A model generated the notes under the pieces. The model was given only the letters and a program-made list of their open reading frames with translations. It was not told the DNA's origin and did no database searches. Of a stretch of DNA of 64,000 bases, positions 8,328 through 17,232 are shown piece by piece (position 1 is the stretch's first letter; each line of letters starts with the position of its first letter). Origin of the DNA: Pseudomonas koreensis (lineage in GTDB: Bacteria; Pseudomonadota; Gammaproteobacteria; Pseudomonadales; Pseudomonadaceae); contig NZ_JALJWP010000001.1 in NCBI RefSeq assembly GCF_024169245.1, positions 2,791,501 through 2,855,500 on the forward strand. Direction: 5' to 3'. A program made the position numbers and the translations under genes.

Positions 8328-9305
8328 TCACTGGATCAGGCCGAACTCTTTGGCCAGCACTTTGTAGTCCGCGACCTGCTTCTTCACATAGGTGTCGAGT
8401 TCCGGGCCGGTCATGGCGAACGGGAACAGTTCACGCTGATCGCGCAGCGTGGCGAACTCGTCGGAGGCCAGCAGCTTGTCGAACGAGTCTTTCCACCAGG
8501 CGTAGTCTTCATCGCTGACTTTTGGCCCGAGGTAGAAGCCGCGCACCACCGGCCAGACGATGTCGTAGCCTTGCTCGCGAGCGGTCGGGATGTCCTTCAT
8601 TTCCGGCTCGTCGAGACGCTTGTCGGCGAATACTGCGAGCAGACGCATGTCGCCGCTCTGGATATGCGGCATGGAGTCGGAAATGTCGGTACTGCCGACC
8701 TGGATATGACCGCCGAGCAGGGCAGTGGCGATTTCGCCGCCGCCTTCGAGTGCCACGTAACGCAGTTCGCGCGGGTTGATCCCGGCAGCCTTGGCGATCA
8801 ATGCAGTTTGCATCCAGTCCTGACTGCCGACGGTGCCGCCTGAGCCGATGACCACCGAGCCCGGATCTTTCTTCAGTGCTTGAACGAGATCGTCGAGGGT
8901 CTTGTAGGGCGAATCGCTTTTCACCGCGATGGCGCCGTAGCTGGTGCCGACCGCCGCGAGCCAGCGCACGTTGGTTTCATCGAAGCGACCGAACTTGCCC
9001 TGAGCCAGGTTCAGCAGCGAACCGCTGGACCAGGCGACCAGTGTGCCGGCATCCGCCGGACGTTGCGCAACCACTGCGTTGTACGCCACCGCGCCGACAC
9101 CGCCGGGCATGTAGGTCACGCGCATCGGTTTGCTCAACAGCTTCTGGTTGACCAGTGCGCTCTGCACCAGTTTGCAGGTCAGGTCGAAACCACCGCCGGG
9201 GGAGGCCGGAGCAATACATTCCGGGCGTTTCGGTTCGGCCATCAGTTGGCCGGCAAACAGCATCGCCCCAGCGGCGAGCGCAACTTTACGCAGTGATAAG
9301 TTCAT
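8328..9305 (-). CDS. tctC: Tripartite tricarboxylate transporter, periplasmic binding protein TctC
   Basis: A 325-residue extracytoplasmic solute receptor (Bug/TctC family). A signal peptide is clear (basic start MNLSLRKVA, hydrophobic core, likely cut after Ala23 in LMAEP). The mature protein has the family motifs IAPASPGGGFDLTCKLVQ and PGGVGAVAYN, and the VIGSGGTVGSQDW segment that contacts the carboxylate in this family. It is first in the tctCBA operon and divergent from tctDE. The substrate is probably citrate or a related tricarboxylate, by analogy with the tct system. Confidence 0.95.
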   Translation of the reverse strand: MNLSLRKVALAAGAMLFAGQLMAEPKRPECIAPASPGGGFDLTCKLVQSALVNQKLLSKPMRVTYMPGGVGAVAYNAVVAQRPADAGTLVAWSSGSLLNLAQGKFGRFDETNVRWLAAVGTSYGAIAVKSDSPYKTLDDLVQALKKDPGSVVIGSGGTVGSQDWMQTALIAKAAGINPRELRYVALEGGGEIATALLGGHIQVGSTDISDSMPHIQSGDMRLLAVFADKRLDEPEMKDIPTAREQGYDIVWPVVRGFYLGPKVSDEDYAWWKDSFDKLLASDEFATLRDQRELFPFAMTGPELDTYVKKQVADYKVLAKEFGLIQ

Positions 9306-9552
9306 CTGAGTCTCCTTGGGAGTTGTTGTTATGGACGTGCAGAATTACCAAAGGGCAACGCTTTGCTCAGCAGCGGGCGCAAGTGTTCGTTGCGCGGACG
9401 CATTGACTGGAATATCGGAAGGAAAAACGGCGTGGCCCGTCACGGAAGAACCGGCGAGGGCGGGGTTGTAGCGCAGGGTGTCGGCCTGTGAGAAAGCCTG
9501 AGCGTGCATGGACGACATGCGGATGTACTCCGATTATTGTTCTTATTGGTCG

Positions 9553-9572
9553 AAAACGCTTCGTGGCGTTTT
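9553..9572. promoter_or_regulatory. Inverted repeat in the tct control region
   Basis: AAAACGC and GCGTTTT, 7-bp arms around TTCGTG, lie in the middle of the divergent region. It could be a hairpin in the tctD leader or a protein-binding site; nothing further in the sequence decides this. Confidence 0.35.
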
Positions 9573-9639
9573 GCGTTGCGCTGTGTGGCAGCAGCGATGA
9601 CAGTCGAAACTGTCCGTGGGCGGACTCTAACCGGCTAAC

Positions 9640-9668
9640 CTTTCAGCAACCTTTCAGTTGTCTTTCAC
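9640..9668. promoter_or_regulatory. Three 7-bp direct repeats with 11-bp period, likely TctD-binding site
   Basis: CTTTCAG (9640), CTTTCAG (9651) and CTTTCAC (9662) repeat every 11 bp with 4-bp spacers, and a weaker TTCAGG copy follows near 9673. Head-to-tail 7-bp half-sites one helical turn apart are the hallmark of OmpR/PhoB-type response regulators such as TctD, encoded 87 bp downstream. The site probably mediates control of tctC, tctDE or both. Confidence 0.6.
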
Positions 9669-9754
9669 GGTTTTCAGGCTTCACAGCGGCGGTTGCGGCT
9701 GTAAACTCCGCGGCAAAGCGCGGCGTCGGCCAACCCTGAACGAGGTAACAATCC

Positions 9755-10426
9755 ATGCGTGTCCTGCTCGTCGAAGACCATTTGCAACTGGCCGAAAGCG
9801 TGGCTCAGGCGCTCAAGAGCACCGGTCTGACCGTGGATGTGTTGCACGATGGCGTGGCCGCCGACCTGGCGCTGGGCAGTGAGGAATACGCCGTGGCGAT
9901 CCTCGATGTCGGCCTGCCGCGCCTGGACGGTTTCGAGGTGCTGGCGCGGCTGCGTGCCCGCGGCAAAAATCTGCCAGTGCTGATGCTGACCGCGCGCAGT
10001 GACGTGAAAGACCGCGTGCATGGCCTCAATCTCGGTGCTGACGATTACCTGGCCAAGCCGTTTGAACTGACGGAACTGGAAGCACGGGTGAAAGCCTTGC
10101 TGCGCCGCAGTGTGCTGGGCGGCGAGCGCCAGCAGCGCTGTGGCGTGTTGGCCTATGACCTCGACACCCGACGCTTCACCCTTGGCGAAGAACTGCTGAC
10201 TCTGACCTCGCGCGAGCAAGCCGTCCTCGAAGCGCTGATCGCGCGGCCGGGGCGGGTGATGAGCAAAGAGCAATTGGCCGCGCAGGTGTTCGGCCTCGAC
10301 GAGGAAGCCAGCCCCGACGCCATCGAAATCTACGTGCACCGCTTGCGCAAAAAACTCGACGGCCAGCCCGTGGCCATCGTCACCTTCCGCGGCCTCGGCT
10401 ACCTGCTGGAAAGCCGCGATGCATAA
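9755..10426 (+). CDS. tctD: Response regulator TctD (OmpR family)
   Basis: The cytoplasmic transcription factor of the two-component system that controls tricarboxylate uptake. The 223-residue protein has a receiver domain with acidic Asp8, phospho-acceptor Asp51 (AILDVGLPRLDG) and conserved Lys in DDYLAKPF. A C-terminal winged-helix DNA-binding domain (about 127-220) ends in VTFRGLGYLL, typical of OmpR-type regulators. It overlaps tctE by 8 bp. Naming follows the divergent tctCBA operon; the sequence class itself (QseB/TctD-like) is clear. Confidence 0.93.
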   Translation: MRVLLVEDHLQLAESVAQALKSTGLTVDVLHDGVAADLALGSEEYAVAILDVGLPRLDGFEVLARLRARGKNLPVLMLTARSDVKDRVHGLNLGADDYLAKPFELTELEARVKALLRRSVLGGERQQRCGVLAYDLDTRRFTLGEELLTLTSREQAVLEALIARPGRVMSKEQLAAQVFGLDEEASPDAIEIYVHRLRKKLDGQPVAIVTFRGLGYLLESRDA

Positions 10427-11804
10427 GCCCAGCAGCCTGCGCTGGCGGTTGCTGTGGAACCTCGGTTGGTTGCTGGTGGTGTTGATGCTCGCCAGTGGTT
10501 TGAGCGCTTACTGGAATGGTCGCGAAGCCGCCGACACCGCGTATGACCGCACGCTGTTGGCCTCGGCACGGACCATTGCGGCCGGGTTGTCGCAGCGCGA
10601 TGGCAGCCTCAGCGCCGACGTGCCTTACGTGGCACTGGACACCTTCGCCTACGACAGCGCCGGGCGCATTTACTATCAGGTCAACGACATCCACCAGAAG
10701 CTGATTTCCGGCTACGAAAACCTCCCCGGTCCACCACCCGGTACGCCGCGAACTGACAGCTATCCGGCCCTTGCGCGCTTTTATAACGCGAAGTACAACG
10801 GCCAGAACGTACGCGTGGTCAGCCTGCTCAAAGCCGTGAGTGAGCCGAACATGAACGGCATGGCGGAGATTCGCGTGGCCGAAACCGACGAAGCGCGCGT
10901 CAGCATGGCGCGCAGTCTGGCGGCGGATACGTTGCTGCGTCTGGGCATGCTGGCCGTCGGTGCGTTGTTGCTGGTGTGGTTTGCGGTGAGCGCGGCGCTG
11001 CGCCCGCTGGAGCGCTTGCGCACCGCCGTCGAAGAGCGTCAGCCGGACGACTTGCGGCCTCTGCCGCTGGTGGAAGTCCAGCATGAGCTGGGGCCGTTGG
11101 TTCGCGCGCTCAACCATTTCACCGAGCGCCTGCGGGGCCAGTTCGAGCGCCAGGCGCAGTTCATCGCCGATGCCGCCCACGAATTGCGCACACCGTTGGC
11201 GGCGCTAAAAGCGCGGCTGGAACTGGGCTTGCGTTCGAATGAGCCCGAGACTTGGCGCACGACTCTGGAGTCATCCGCGCAAAGTACCGATCGCCTGACC
11301 CATCTGGCCAATCAGTTGCTGTCGTTGGCCCGCGTCGAAAACGGTGCGCGGGCGATTGCCGAGGGCGGCGCGCAGCTGCTCGATCTGAGTCAGTTGGCTC
11401 GAGAGCTAGGCATGGCCATGGCGCCACTGGCGCACAAGCGTGGCGTGGCGCTGGCCCTGGAGGCGGATGAGCCGGTGTGGCTGCGCGGGGAACCGACGTT
11501 GCTCAACGAGCTGCTGAGCAATCTGGTCGACAATGCGCTGGCGCATACGCCACCGGGGGGCAATGTGATTTTGCGGGTGACGGCACCGGCGGTGCTTGAG
11601 GTTGAGGACGACGGGCCGGGTATTCCGCTGGAAGAGCGCGACCGGGTGTTCGAGCGGTTTTATCGGCGCAATCAGCAAGTCGCCGGTTCAGGCCTGGGCC
11701 TGGCGATTGTCGGCGAGATCTGCCGGGCGCATCTGGCGCAGATCACCTTGCACGATGGCGAGCAGGCGGGGTTGAAGGTGCGGGTGAGTTTTATCGCGGG
11801 GTGA
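10419..11804 (+). CDS. tctE: Sensor histidine kinase TctE
   Basis: A 461-residue membrane kinase that senses external tricarboxylate and phosphorylates TctD. It has a first membrane helix (about 14-31), a periplasmic sensing region of the TctE N-terminal type (about 32-170), a second helix near 172-190, and a HAMP-like linker. The H box AAHELRTPLAALKARLE carries His254. The ATP-binding lobe has LVDNALAHTPPGG (N box), VEDDGPGIP (G1) and GSGLGLAI (G2). Translation is coupled to tctD. Confidence 0.93.
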   Translation: MHKPSSLRWRLLWNLGWLLVVLMLASGLSAYWNGREAADTAYDRTLLASARTIAAGLSQRDGSLSADVPYVALDTFAYDSAGRIYYQVNDIHQKLISGYENLPGPPPGTPRTDSYPALARFYNAKYNGQNVRVVSLLKAVSEPNMNGMAEIRVAETDEARVSMARSLAADTLLRLGMLAVGALLLVWFAVSAALRPLERLRTAVEERQPDDLRPLPLVEVQHELGPLVRALNHFTERLRGQFERQAQFIADAAHELRTPLAALKARLELGLRSNEPETWRTTLESSAQSTDRLTHLANQLLSLARVENGARAIAEGGAQLLDLSQLARELGMAMAPLAHKRGVALALEADEPVWLRGEPTLLNELLSNLVDNALAHTPPGGNVILRVTAPAVLEVEDDGPGIPLEERDRVFERFYRRNQQVAGSGLGLAIVGEICRAHLAQITLHDGEQAGLKVRVSFIAG

Positions 11805-11840
11805 TTGTGGTGGCTGGGCGGGCCGCTTCGCGGTCCCGGA

Positions 11841-12662
11841 TCAGTAAAACATCGACCGCGATTCTTCCAGATCGGCGCAAAATTGCTTGTTCTCCGGATC
11901 AATCCCCAGCTTTCTGAACGCCGGAACACTCAGCGGATCAATCCGCGCGAAGGGATGGTCGGTACCCTTGCGGCAATAAAGGTTCGCGACTTGCACCAAA
12001 TCGACGTAATCGATTTTGGCCGAGTCGCGCTGAAAGTCCTCGTACAGCAATGGCAATTGCACCAGGCGCTCGGGAAACTCCCAGACCCGCAGCAACTTCT
12101 CGCCCAATAATGGATGAATCTGCTCGATCACATGGGTCAGGCTGACCGCATCCGAGAGCAGTTCATTGTGATCTTCGGCGTAAGTCAGAATCGGCAACAC
12201 ACCTATCTGATGCACGAGCCCGCCGAGTGCCGCCTGATCGGGCTTGAGTTGGGTGTAACGACGGCACAAGGCATAACTGACGCCGGCGATCTCCAGGCTG
12301 CTGCGCCAGACGTCGCGCATCTTCTGTTCGACTACTTCGGAGCGGGCATTGAAGATCTGCTCCATGACCAGACCGATTGCCAGGTTGCTGCTGTAGTTGA
12401 TGCCCAGGCGAGTGATGGCGGTGTGCAGGTCGGTGACTTCCTGCGCGGCGCGCAGCAGTGGGCTGTTGACCACTTTGATCAGGCGCGCCGAGAGTGCAGT
12501 GTCGCGGCCGATGACTTTGCTCAGATCGCTGACGCTGATTTCCGGATCCTCGGCGGCCTTGCGAATCTGCAGGGCCACTTCCGGCAACGTTGGCAGAACC
12601 AGGTCATCGTTATCGATGGCCGCAACCAAATCCTGTTGGACCTTTTCCGCCAGTTCGCTCAT
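11841..12662 (-). CDS. HDOD domain protein
   Basis: A 273-residue single-domain HDOD protein, related to HD phosphohydrolases but without the His-Asp metal pair. HDOD proteins act as signalling scaffolds in motility, biofilm and stress control in pseudomonads and xanthomonads. Visible family features are LPTLPEVALQIRKAAEDP near residue 23, DLSKVIGRDTALSARLIKVVNS (46-67) and GGLVHQIGVLPIL (147-159). It is a single gene, convergent with tctE and upstream-facing to ygfZ. No output domain (GGDEF, EAL or receiver) is attached, so its partner is unknown. Confidence 0.88.
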   Translation of the reverse strand: MSELAEKVQQDLVAAIDNDDLVLPTLPEVALQIRKAAEDPEISVSDLSKVIGRDTALSARLIKVVNSPLLRAAQEVTDLHTAITRLGINYSSNLAIGLVMEQIFNARSEVVEQKMRDVWRSSLEIAGVSYALCRRYTQLKPDQAALGGLVHQIGVLPILTYAEDHNELLSDAVSLTHVIEQIHPLLGEKLLRVWEFPERLVQLPLLYEDFQRDSAKIDYVDLVQVANLYCRKGTDHPFARIDPLSVPAFRKLGIDPENKQFCADLEESRSMFY

Positions 12663-12696
12663 TTGGACTCTCTAGGGTGTTGCAACAATGCTGCGA

Positions 12697-13638
12697 TCAG
12701 CGCTGGATTTCGCGGTCGCGATCCAGTTCGTAAGGCAGGTCGAGCACGTGCAACGCGGGGCCTTCGGGGGCGCCCAGATGCAAATCACCGGCTTCGGCAG
12801 CTTCGGCCTGCAACACGGCCAGGAGTTCAATGTTTCCCTCGGCATTGGCCGCCAGCACCACTTCGCCGATCGAGCTGTTGTGGCTGGGCGCGAACAATTG
12901 AGTGCCGGGCTCTGGCAATTCGGCCGCGTCGAGGCGCAAGCGGTACAGGCGACGCTTGAGCTTGCCCAGGTACTGCATGCGCGCAACGATTTCCTGGCCG
13001 GTGTAGCAGCCTTTCTTGAAACTCACGCCGCCAACCGCCTGCAGATTGAGCATCTGCGGGATGAACAGCTCGCGAGTGCTCGGCATGACCTGACCGATAC
13101 CGGCGCGGATCTGGCCCAGCAGCCATTGATTCAGCTCGGCCTCAGGCAGCGTCGAGGACAATTGGCTCTGGATGTTTTGCGCCTGAGCGGCTGGCACCCA
13201 GAGTTCGGCGCGCTCGGGGGAGACGCGAATTGCAATCAGGCCTTCATTGCGCACAACGCTGTCGGTTTCGGCGGGCAGGGATAGACCGAGGCTTGTCAGC
13301 GCTGCGTCGCCATGCTCCAGGCCGAAGCGCACCCAGGCGGCGCTTTCATCGGTCAGTTTCGATTTGGAGAACACTGCGTACTTTTTCAGGTCGGCCAGTT
13401 GTGGCTCGAGCAACGCGCTGGCCATCGCCATCACCACACCGTCACCTTCCAGCAGGATACGGAAGCTCGACTGCATCCGGCCTTTCTGCGTGCAGCGGGC
13501 GCCGAGGCTGGCGCGGGAGTCACTCAGGTAATTGATATTGCAGGTCAACTGGCCTTGCAGGAATTTTCCGGCGTCCGCACCGCGAACCGCGAGTACGCCT
13601 TCATGAGACAGGGTGCAGAAAAAAGCAGAATCGGCCAT
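12697..13638 (-). CDS. ygfZ: YgfZ/GcvT-fold folate-binding protein, iron-sulfur cluster repair
   Basis: A 313-residue protein with the YgfZ signature KGCYTGQEIVARMQY (about 216-230), whose Cys is essential in E. coli YgfZ. The family binds tetrahydrofolate and helps assemble or repair [4Fe-4S] proteins such as MiaB. The N-terminal part has the GcvT-like fold with LQGQLTCNIN near residue 28. It is divergent from sdhE, the same association as in E. coli, where ygfZ, ygfY and ygfX cluster. SdhE and YgfZ both support respiratory or iron-sulfur enzymes. Confidence 0.95.
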   Translation of the reverse strand: MADSAFFCTLSHEGVLAVRGADAGKFLQGQLTCNINYLSDSRASLGARCTQKGRMQSSFRILLEGDGVVMAMASALLEPQLADLKKYAVFSKSKLTDESAAWVRFGLEHGDAALTSLGLSLPAETDSVVRNEGLIAIRVSPERAELWVPAAQAQNIQSQLSSTLPEAELNQWLLGQIRAGIGQVMPSTRELFIPQMLNLQAVGGVSFKKGCYTGQEIVARMQYLGKLKRRLYRLRLDAAELPEPGTQLFAPSHNSSIGEVVLAANAEGNIELLAVLQAEAAEAGDLHLGAPEGPALHVLDLPYELDRDREIQR

Positions 13639-13788
13639 GGGTCATCGCAGGGTAAATAGACTGGGGCACATCATAAGGGGGCAGGGTTGAAATGGGTAGT
13701 TGATAAAGGATCAAGGGTGCCCGACCAAAGCCGACTGTGCGGCCCGCGCCGGGGCTGTATACTGCCGGGCAAATTCGAGGAGGGCTCC

Positions 13789-14043
13789 ATGGTCGAACAA
13801 GTTGAACTGAATCGCCTCTTTTGGCACAGCCGTCGCGGGATGCTTGAGCTTGACGTGTTGCTGGTGCCGTTCGTGCATGAGGTTTATCCGCACCTCAATC
13901 AAGTGGATCGCGATCTCTACGTGCGTTTGCTGACCTGTGAGGATCAGGACATGTTCGGCTGGTTCATGGAGCGCAGCGAGTCGGAAGACCCCGAGCTGCA
14001 GCGCATGGTCCGGATGATTCTGGATCGTGTTCAGCCCAAGTAA
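13789..14043 (+). CDS. sdhE: Succinate dehydrogenase flavinylation factor SdhE
   Basis: An 84-residue cytoplasmic protein that promotes covalent FAD attachment to SdhA. The diagnostic RGM motif is present ([12 protein letters not shown], residues 14-25), with the usual helical bundle and [13 protein letters not shown]. The ATG at 13789 was chosen because it gives the normal length of about 85 residues and follows a GAGGAG ribosome site; the upstream in-frame extension has no family similarity. It overlaps the next gene by 17 bp. Confidence 0.95.
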   Translation: MVEQVELNRLFWHSRRGMLELDVLLVPFVHEVYPHLNQVDRDLYVRLLTCEDQDMFGWFMERSESEDPELQRMVRMILDRVQPK

Positions 14044-14479
14044 TACGTTCGAATGCCGCTGGCATGCCTCACGGCAGTTGCTGGCGGCGTATCTGTTGGC
14101 CCAGGCGTTCGCCGCGGGTTCTTTGTTTCTGTTGTCTATTCCGCTCTGGGCCAGTCTGGCTGGTGTTTCCGGCTGTCTGTTGCATGGCTTTTGGGTGATA
14201 CCCCGGCAGATTCTGCTGAGTCATCCGCAAGCATTTTGCGGGTTACGGCGCGACGGCGATGGCTGGCAGATGTGGAATCAGGCCAAGGGTTGGCAGGCTG
14301 CGCAGCTGCGACCGGACAGCCTGGCGCTGCCGCTGATTGTGGTGCTGCGTTTTCGCTTGCGTGGAGAATGGCGGGTCAGATCGATCTGCGTGCCACGGGA
14401 CTCGCAAGCGGCGGATCTGCACCGACGCCTGCGAGTGCGGCTCAAGTTCAGCCGGCGTAGGTGGGCGGCACCAGAATAG
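14027..14479 (+). CDS. YgfX/CptA-like inner-membrane protein
   Basis: A 150-residue protein with [12 protein letters not shown] near the start, two adjacent membrane helices (about 18-55) and a short soluble tail. This matches YgfX (CptA) proteins, encoded directly after sdhE (ygfY) in enterobacteria and pseudomonads. It was called a toxin acting on FtsZ and MreB in E. coli, with YgfY as antitoxin, but the SdhE role makes that pairing doubtful. It starts with GTG inside sdhE, and its 3' end overlaps convergent nadB by 32 bp. Confidence 0.75.
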   Translation: MFSPSNTFECRWHASRQLLAAYLLAQAFAAGSLFLLSIPLWASLAGVSGCLLHGFWVIPRQILLSHPQAFCGLRRDGDGWQMWNQAKGWQAAQLRPDSLALPLIVVLRFRLRGEWRVRSICVPRDSQAADLHRRLRVRLKFSRRRWAAPE

Positions 14480-16064
14480 TGTCGAGCGCTTCGGGCAGCA
14501 GGTCCGGGTAGTCGAGGGTGTAATGCAGCCCGCGACTTTCCTTGCGTTCCATGGCTGAGCTGATCATCAACTCGGCCACCTGCGCCAGATTGCGCAGCTC
14601 AATCAGGTCACGGCTGACTTTATAGTTGCTGTAGAACTCATCGATCTCGTCCAGTAGCAGGCGCACCCGATGCTGTGCCCGTTGCAGGCGCTTGTTGGTG
14701 CGCACGATGCCAACGTAGTCCCACATGAATCGGCGCAGCTCGTCCCAGTTGTGCGCGATGATCACGTCTTCGTCCGAGTCGGTGACCTGGCTGGCGTCCC
14801 AGACGGGCAGGGCGTTTGGCGCCGCGACCTCATCAAGTTGCGCGAGAATGTCAGCTGCTGCCGAACGGGCGTAAACGAAGCATTCCAACAGCGAGTTGCT
14901 GGCCATGCGGTTGGCGCCGTGCAGACCGGTGAAGCTGGTTTCGCCGATGGCGTAGAGGCCAGGCACGTCGGTGCGACCGTGCTGATCAACCATCACACCG
15001 CCACAGGTGTAGTGCGCGGCAGGAACGACCGGGATCGGTTGTTTGGTGATGTCGATGCCGAAGCCCAGGCAGCGCTCATAAACAGTCGGGAAGTGATTTT
15101 TGACGAACGATTCGGGCTTGTGGCTGATGTCGAGATAGACGCAGTCGATGCCCAGACGCTTCATTTCATGGTCGATCGCCCGCGCGACAATGTCGCGAGG
15201 CGCCAGCTCGGCGCGTTTGTCGAAGCGGTACATGAAGCGCTCGCCATTGGGCAGCTTCAGATGCGCGCCTTCGCCACGCAGGGCTTCGGTGATCAGGAAG
15301 CTTTTGGCTTGCGGGTGATACAGGCAGGTCGGGTGGAACTGGTTGAATTCCAGATTGGCCACCCGGCAACCGGAACGCCAGGCCATGGCGATGCCGTCAC
15401 CGCAGGCGCCGTCCGGGTTGCTGGTATAAAGGTAGACTTTGGCGGCTCCGCCCGAGGCGAGGATCACGAAGCGGGCGCCGTAAGTATCGACTTCGCCGGT
15501 GGCGCGGTTCAGCACGTAGGCGCCGAGGCAGCGATCGCCGTCCAGGCCCAGACGACGCTCGGTGATCAGATCGACGGCAACGCGCTGTTCCAGCAGCTCT
15601 ACGTTCGCGCGCTCTTTGGCCTGGGCCAGCAAGGTCTTGAAGATCGCAGCGCCGGTGGCGTCGGCCGCGTGGATGATGCGCCGATGGCTGTGGCCGCCTT
15701 CGCGGGTCAGATGAAATTCGAAACCGCCATCTTCGGTACCGGACTGTTCATCACGGGTGAACGGCACGCCCTGGTCGATCAGCCACTGGATGGCTTCGCG
15801 GCTGTGCTCGACGGTGAAACGCACCGCATCTTCGTGGCACAAACCGCCGCCAGCGTTGAGGGTGTCGTCGACGTGGGATTCGACAGTATCGGTATCGTCG
15901 AGCACTGCGGCGACGCCGCCCTGGGCCCAGAATGTCGAACCGTTGGCGAGATCGCCTTTGCTCAATACGGCAATGCGCAGATGACCGGGCAAGGTCAGCG
16001 CGAGAGTCAAACCGGCAGCACCGCTGCCAATCACCAGAACATCGTGTTGAAACTGTTGGCTCAT
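14448..16064 (-). CDS. nadB: L-aspartate oxidase
   Basis: Oxidises L-aspartate to iminoaspartate, the first step of de novo NAD synthesis. The 538-residue flavoprotein has the FAD-binding [13 protein letters not shown] (about 10-22), the [15 protein letters not shown] loop, active-site-region segments such as EFNQFHPT and HYTCGGV, and the flavin-contacting [15 protein letters not shown]. These identify NadB rather than the related succinate dehydrogenase or fumarate reductase flavoproteins. The ATG at 16064 (MSQQFQHD) is preferred over one 42 bp upstream. The gene diverges from algU, the standard Pseudomonas arrangement. Confidence 0.97.
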   Translation of the reverse strand: MSQQFQHDVLVIGSGAAGLTLALTLPGHLRIAVLSKGDLANGSTFWAQGGVAAVLDDTDTVESHVDDTLNAGGGLCHEDAVRFTVEHSREAIQWLIDQGVPFTRDEQSGTEDGGFEFHLTREGGHSHRRIIHAADATGAAIFKTLLAQAKERANVELLEQRVAVDLITERRLGLDGDRCLGAYVLNRATGEVDTYGARFVILASGGAAKVYLYTSNPDGACGDGIAMAWRSGCRVANLEFNQFHPTCLYHPQAKSFLITEALRGEGAHLKLPNGERFMYRFDKRAELAPRDIVARAIDHEMKRLGIDCVYLDISHKPESFVKNHFPTVYERCLGFGIDITKQPIPVVPAAHYTCGGVMVDQHGRTDVPGLYAIGETSFTGLHGANRMASNSLLECFVYARSAAADILAQLDEVAAPNALPVWDASQVTDSDEDVIIAHNWDELRRFMWDYVGIVRTNKRLQRAQHRVRLLLDEIDEFYSNYKVSRDLIELRNLAQVAELMISSAMERKESRGLHYTLDYPDLLPEALDTILVPPTYAG

Positions 16065-16147
16065 TTCAGGATTCCGCTCAAAGCGACCCGGGAGGGGGTG
16101 GCGCAAGACAGCTGGATCGGCGAGTCAAGACAGCCACACAGCCCACT

Positions 16148-16174
16148 AGTATATAGAGGGGTTGGACGGCACAA
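16148..16174 (-). promoter_or_regulatory. Possible sigma-70 promoter of nadB
   Basis: On the minus strand TTGTGC and a good -10 box TATACT are spaced by 15 bp, slightly short. Transcription would start about 75 bp before the nadB ATG. Only the -10 box is strong. Confidence 0.4.
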
Positions 16175-16340
16175 TAGCCGGGCCCAGATGGCATTGTGAG
16201 ACTACTGCGCAGTAAAAAGCCCTGTGCTTCGTCGGAAGTTTTTTTCACGGTGTGTGGGAAAAGACACCTGTATCGGCGCTGAAACAGACTTTTCCGCCCA
16301 TGGTTGCGCAATGTCAGGTGGGTACGGCTATAAATAATTG

Positions 16341-16368
16341 GAACTTTTGCCAAAGCGCCAAGATCAAT
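16341..16368 (+). promoter_or_regulatory. Possible upstream AlgU-type promoter of the algU operon
   Basis: GAACTT (16341-16346) followed after 17 bp by TCAAT fits the AlgU/RpoE pattern GAACTT-N16/17-TCNNA only at the -35 half and partly at the -10. It shares GAACTTTTGC with the stronger downstream site, so it may be a second autoregulated promoter, as in P. aeruginosa. The 16065-16620 gap holds no gene. Confidence 0.45.
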
Positions 16369-16534
16369 AGACGGTGCCAGAAACCAGGGACAGTGTCGGC
16401 TTCAGTGCGGAATCTGCGGTTGGATTCCTGCCGGCGAAACCGATAACAAGATTATTCGCGCAGCCGGTTTATCCCGCGCTGCGTTTTTCGTGCGTGCCAA
16501 ATCAGAGCCCGCAGGAAACTTGCTTGGAGGGGGA

Positions 16535-16561
16535 GAACTTTTGCGAAAAGCCCGAGTCTAT
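16535..16561 (+). promoter_or_regulatory. AlgU-dependent promoter of algU
   Basis: GAACTT (16535-16540), a 16-bp spacer, then TCTAT (16557-16561). This closely matches the AlgU/RpoE consensus GAACTT-N16-TCTNA and sits 60 bp before the algU ATG, as in the autoregulated algU promoter of P. aeruginosa. Confidence 0.8.
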
Positions 16562-16620
16562 GTTTGCAAGTCTGGTCGTTTAGTAATGCAAGTCTCCTCC
16601 GGGCTTATCGAGGAGTGTTC

Positions 16621-17202
16621 ATGCTAACCCAGGAAGAGGATCAGCAGCTGGTCGAACGCGTTCAGCGTGGCGACAAGCGAGCTTTCGATCTGCTGGTGCT
16701 GAAATATCAGCACAAAATTCTCGGGTTGATCGTGCGTTTTGTGCACGACACCCATGAAGCCCAGGACGTTGCTCAGGAAGCCTTTATCAAGGCGTATCGG
16801 GCACTTGGAAATTTCCGCGGTGACAGTGCGTTTTATACGTGGCTGTATCGTATTGCCATTAACACGGCAAAGAACTACCTGGTTTCCCGCGGCCGTCGGC
16901 CGCCGGATAGCGATGTAAGTTCAGAGGATGCAGAGTTCTACGATGGCGATCACGGCCTCAAGGATCTCGAATCACCGGAACGTGCATTGCTGCGGGATGA
17001 GATCGAAGGCACTGTCCATCGAACCATTCAGCAACTGCCAGAGGATTTGCGTACGGCTTTAACTTTACGTGAATTCGATGGTCTGAGTTACGAGGACATT
17101 GCGAGCGTCATGCAGTGTCCGGTGGGTACCGTGCGCTCCCGGATTTTCCGCGCTCGGGAGGCCATCGATAAAGCCCTGCAACCGTTGTTGCAGGAAAACT
17201 GA
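16621..17202 (+). CDS. algU: RNA polymerase sigma factor AlgU (RpoE family)
   Basis: The envelope-stress extracytoplasmic-function sigma factor that drives alginate, osmotic and cell-wall stress genes. It is 193 residues, the standard length, with region 2 (DLLVLKYQHKILGLI through FYTWLYRIAINTAKNYL) and region 4 (LPEDLRTALTLREFDGLSYEDIASVMQCPVGTVRSRIFRAREAI). The ATG at 16621 gives the conserved MLTQEEDQQLVERVQ start. It is held at the membrane by MucA, encoded next, and released when MucA is cut. An AlgU-type promoter lies just upstream, so it controls its own expression. Confidence 0.98.
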   Translation: MLTQEEDQQLVERVQRGDKRAFDLLVLKYQHKILGLIVRFVHDTHEAQDVAQEAFIKAYRALGNFRGDSAFYTWLYRIAINTAKNYLVSRGRRPPDSDVSSEDAEFYDGDHGLKDLESPERALLRDEIEGTVHRTIQQLPEDLRTALTLREFDGLSYEDIASVMQCPVGTVRSRIFRAREAIDKALQPLLQEN

Positions 17203-17232
17203 GACAGCGGCGACAGCCAAGAGAGGAACGCC

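Larger units (their letters stand above)
9306..9754. other. Divergent control region between tctCBA and tctDE
   Basis: This 449-bp gap has no convincing gene; the short open frames in it show no family resemblance. It holds an inverted repeat (9553-9572) and three direct repeats near tctD (9640-9668), both listed separately. It must carry the tctC promoter and the tctD promoter. Confidence 0.6.

Noticed and set aside
9488..9739. 83-residue frame between tctC and tctD
   Set aside because: No similarity or good ribosome site, and it overlaps the predicted TctD-binding repeats.
11819..11838. Small hairpin between tctE and the HDOD gene
   Set aside because: A G/C stem with a bulge but no T tract; too weak to call a terminator.
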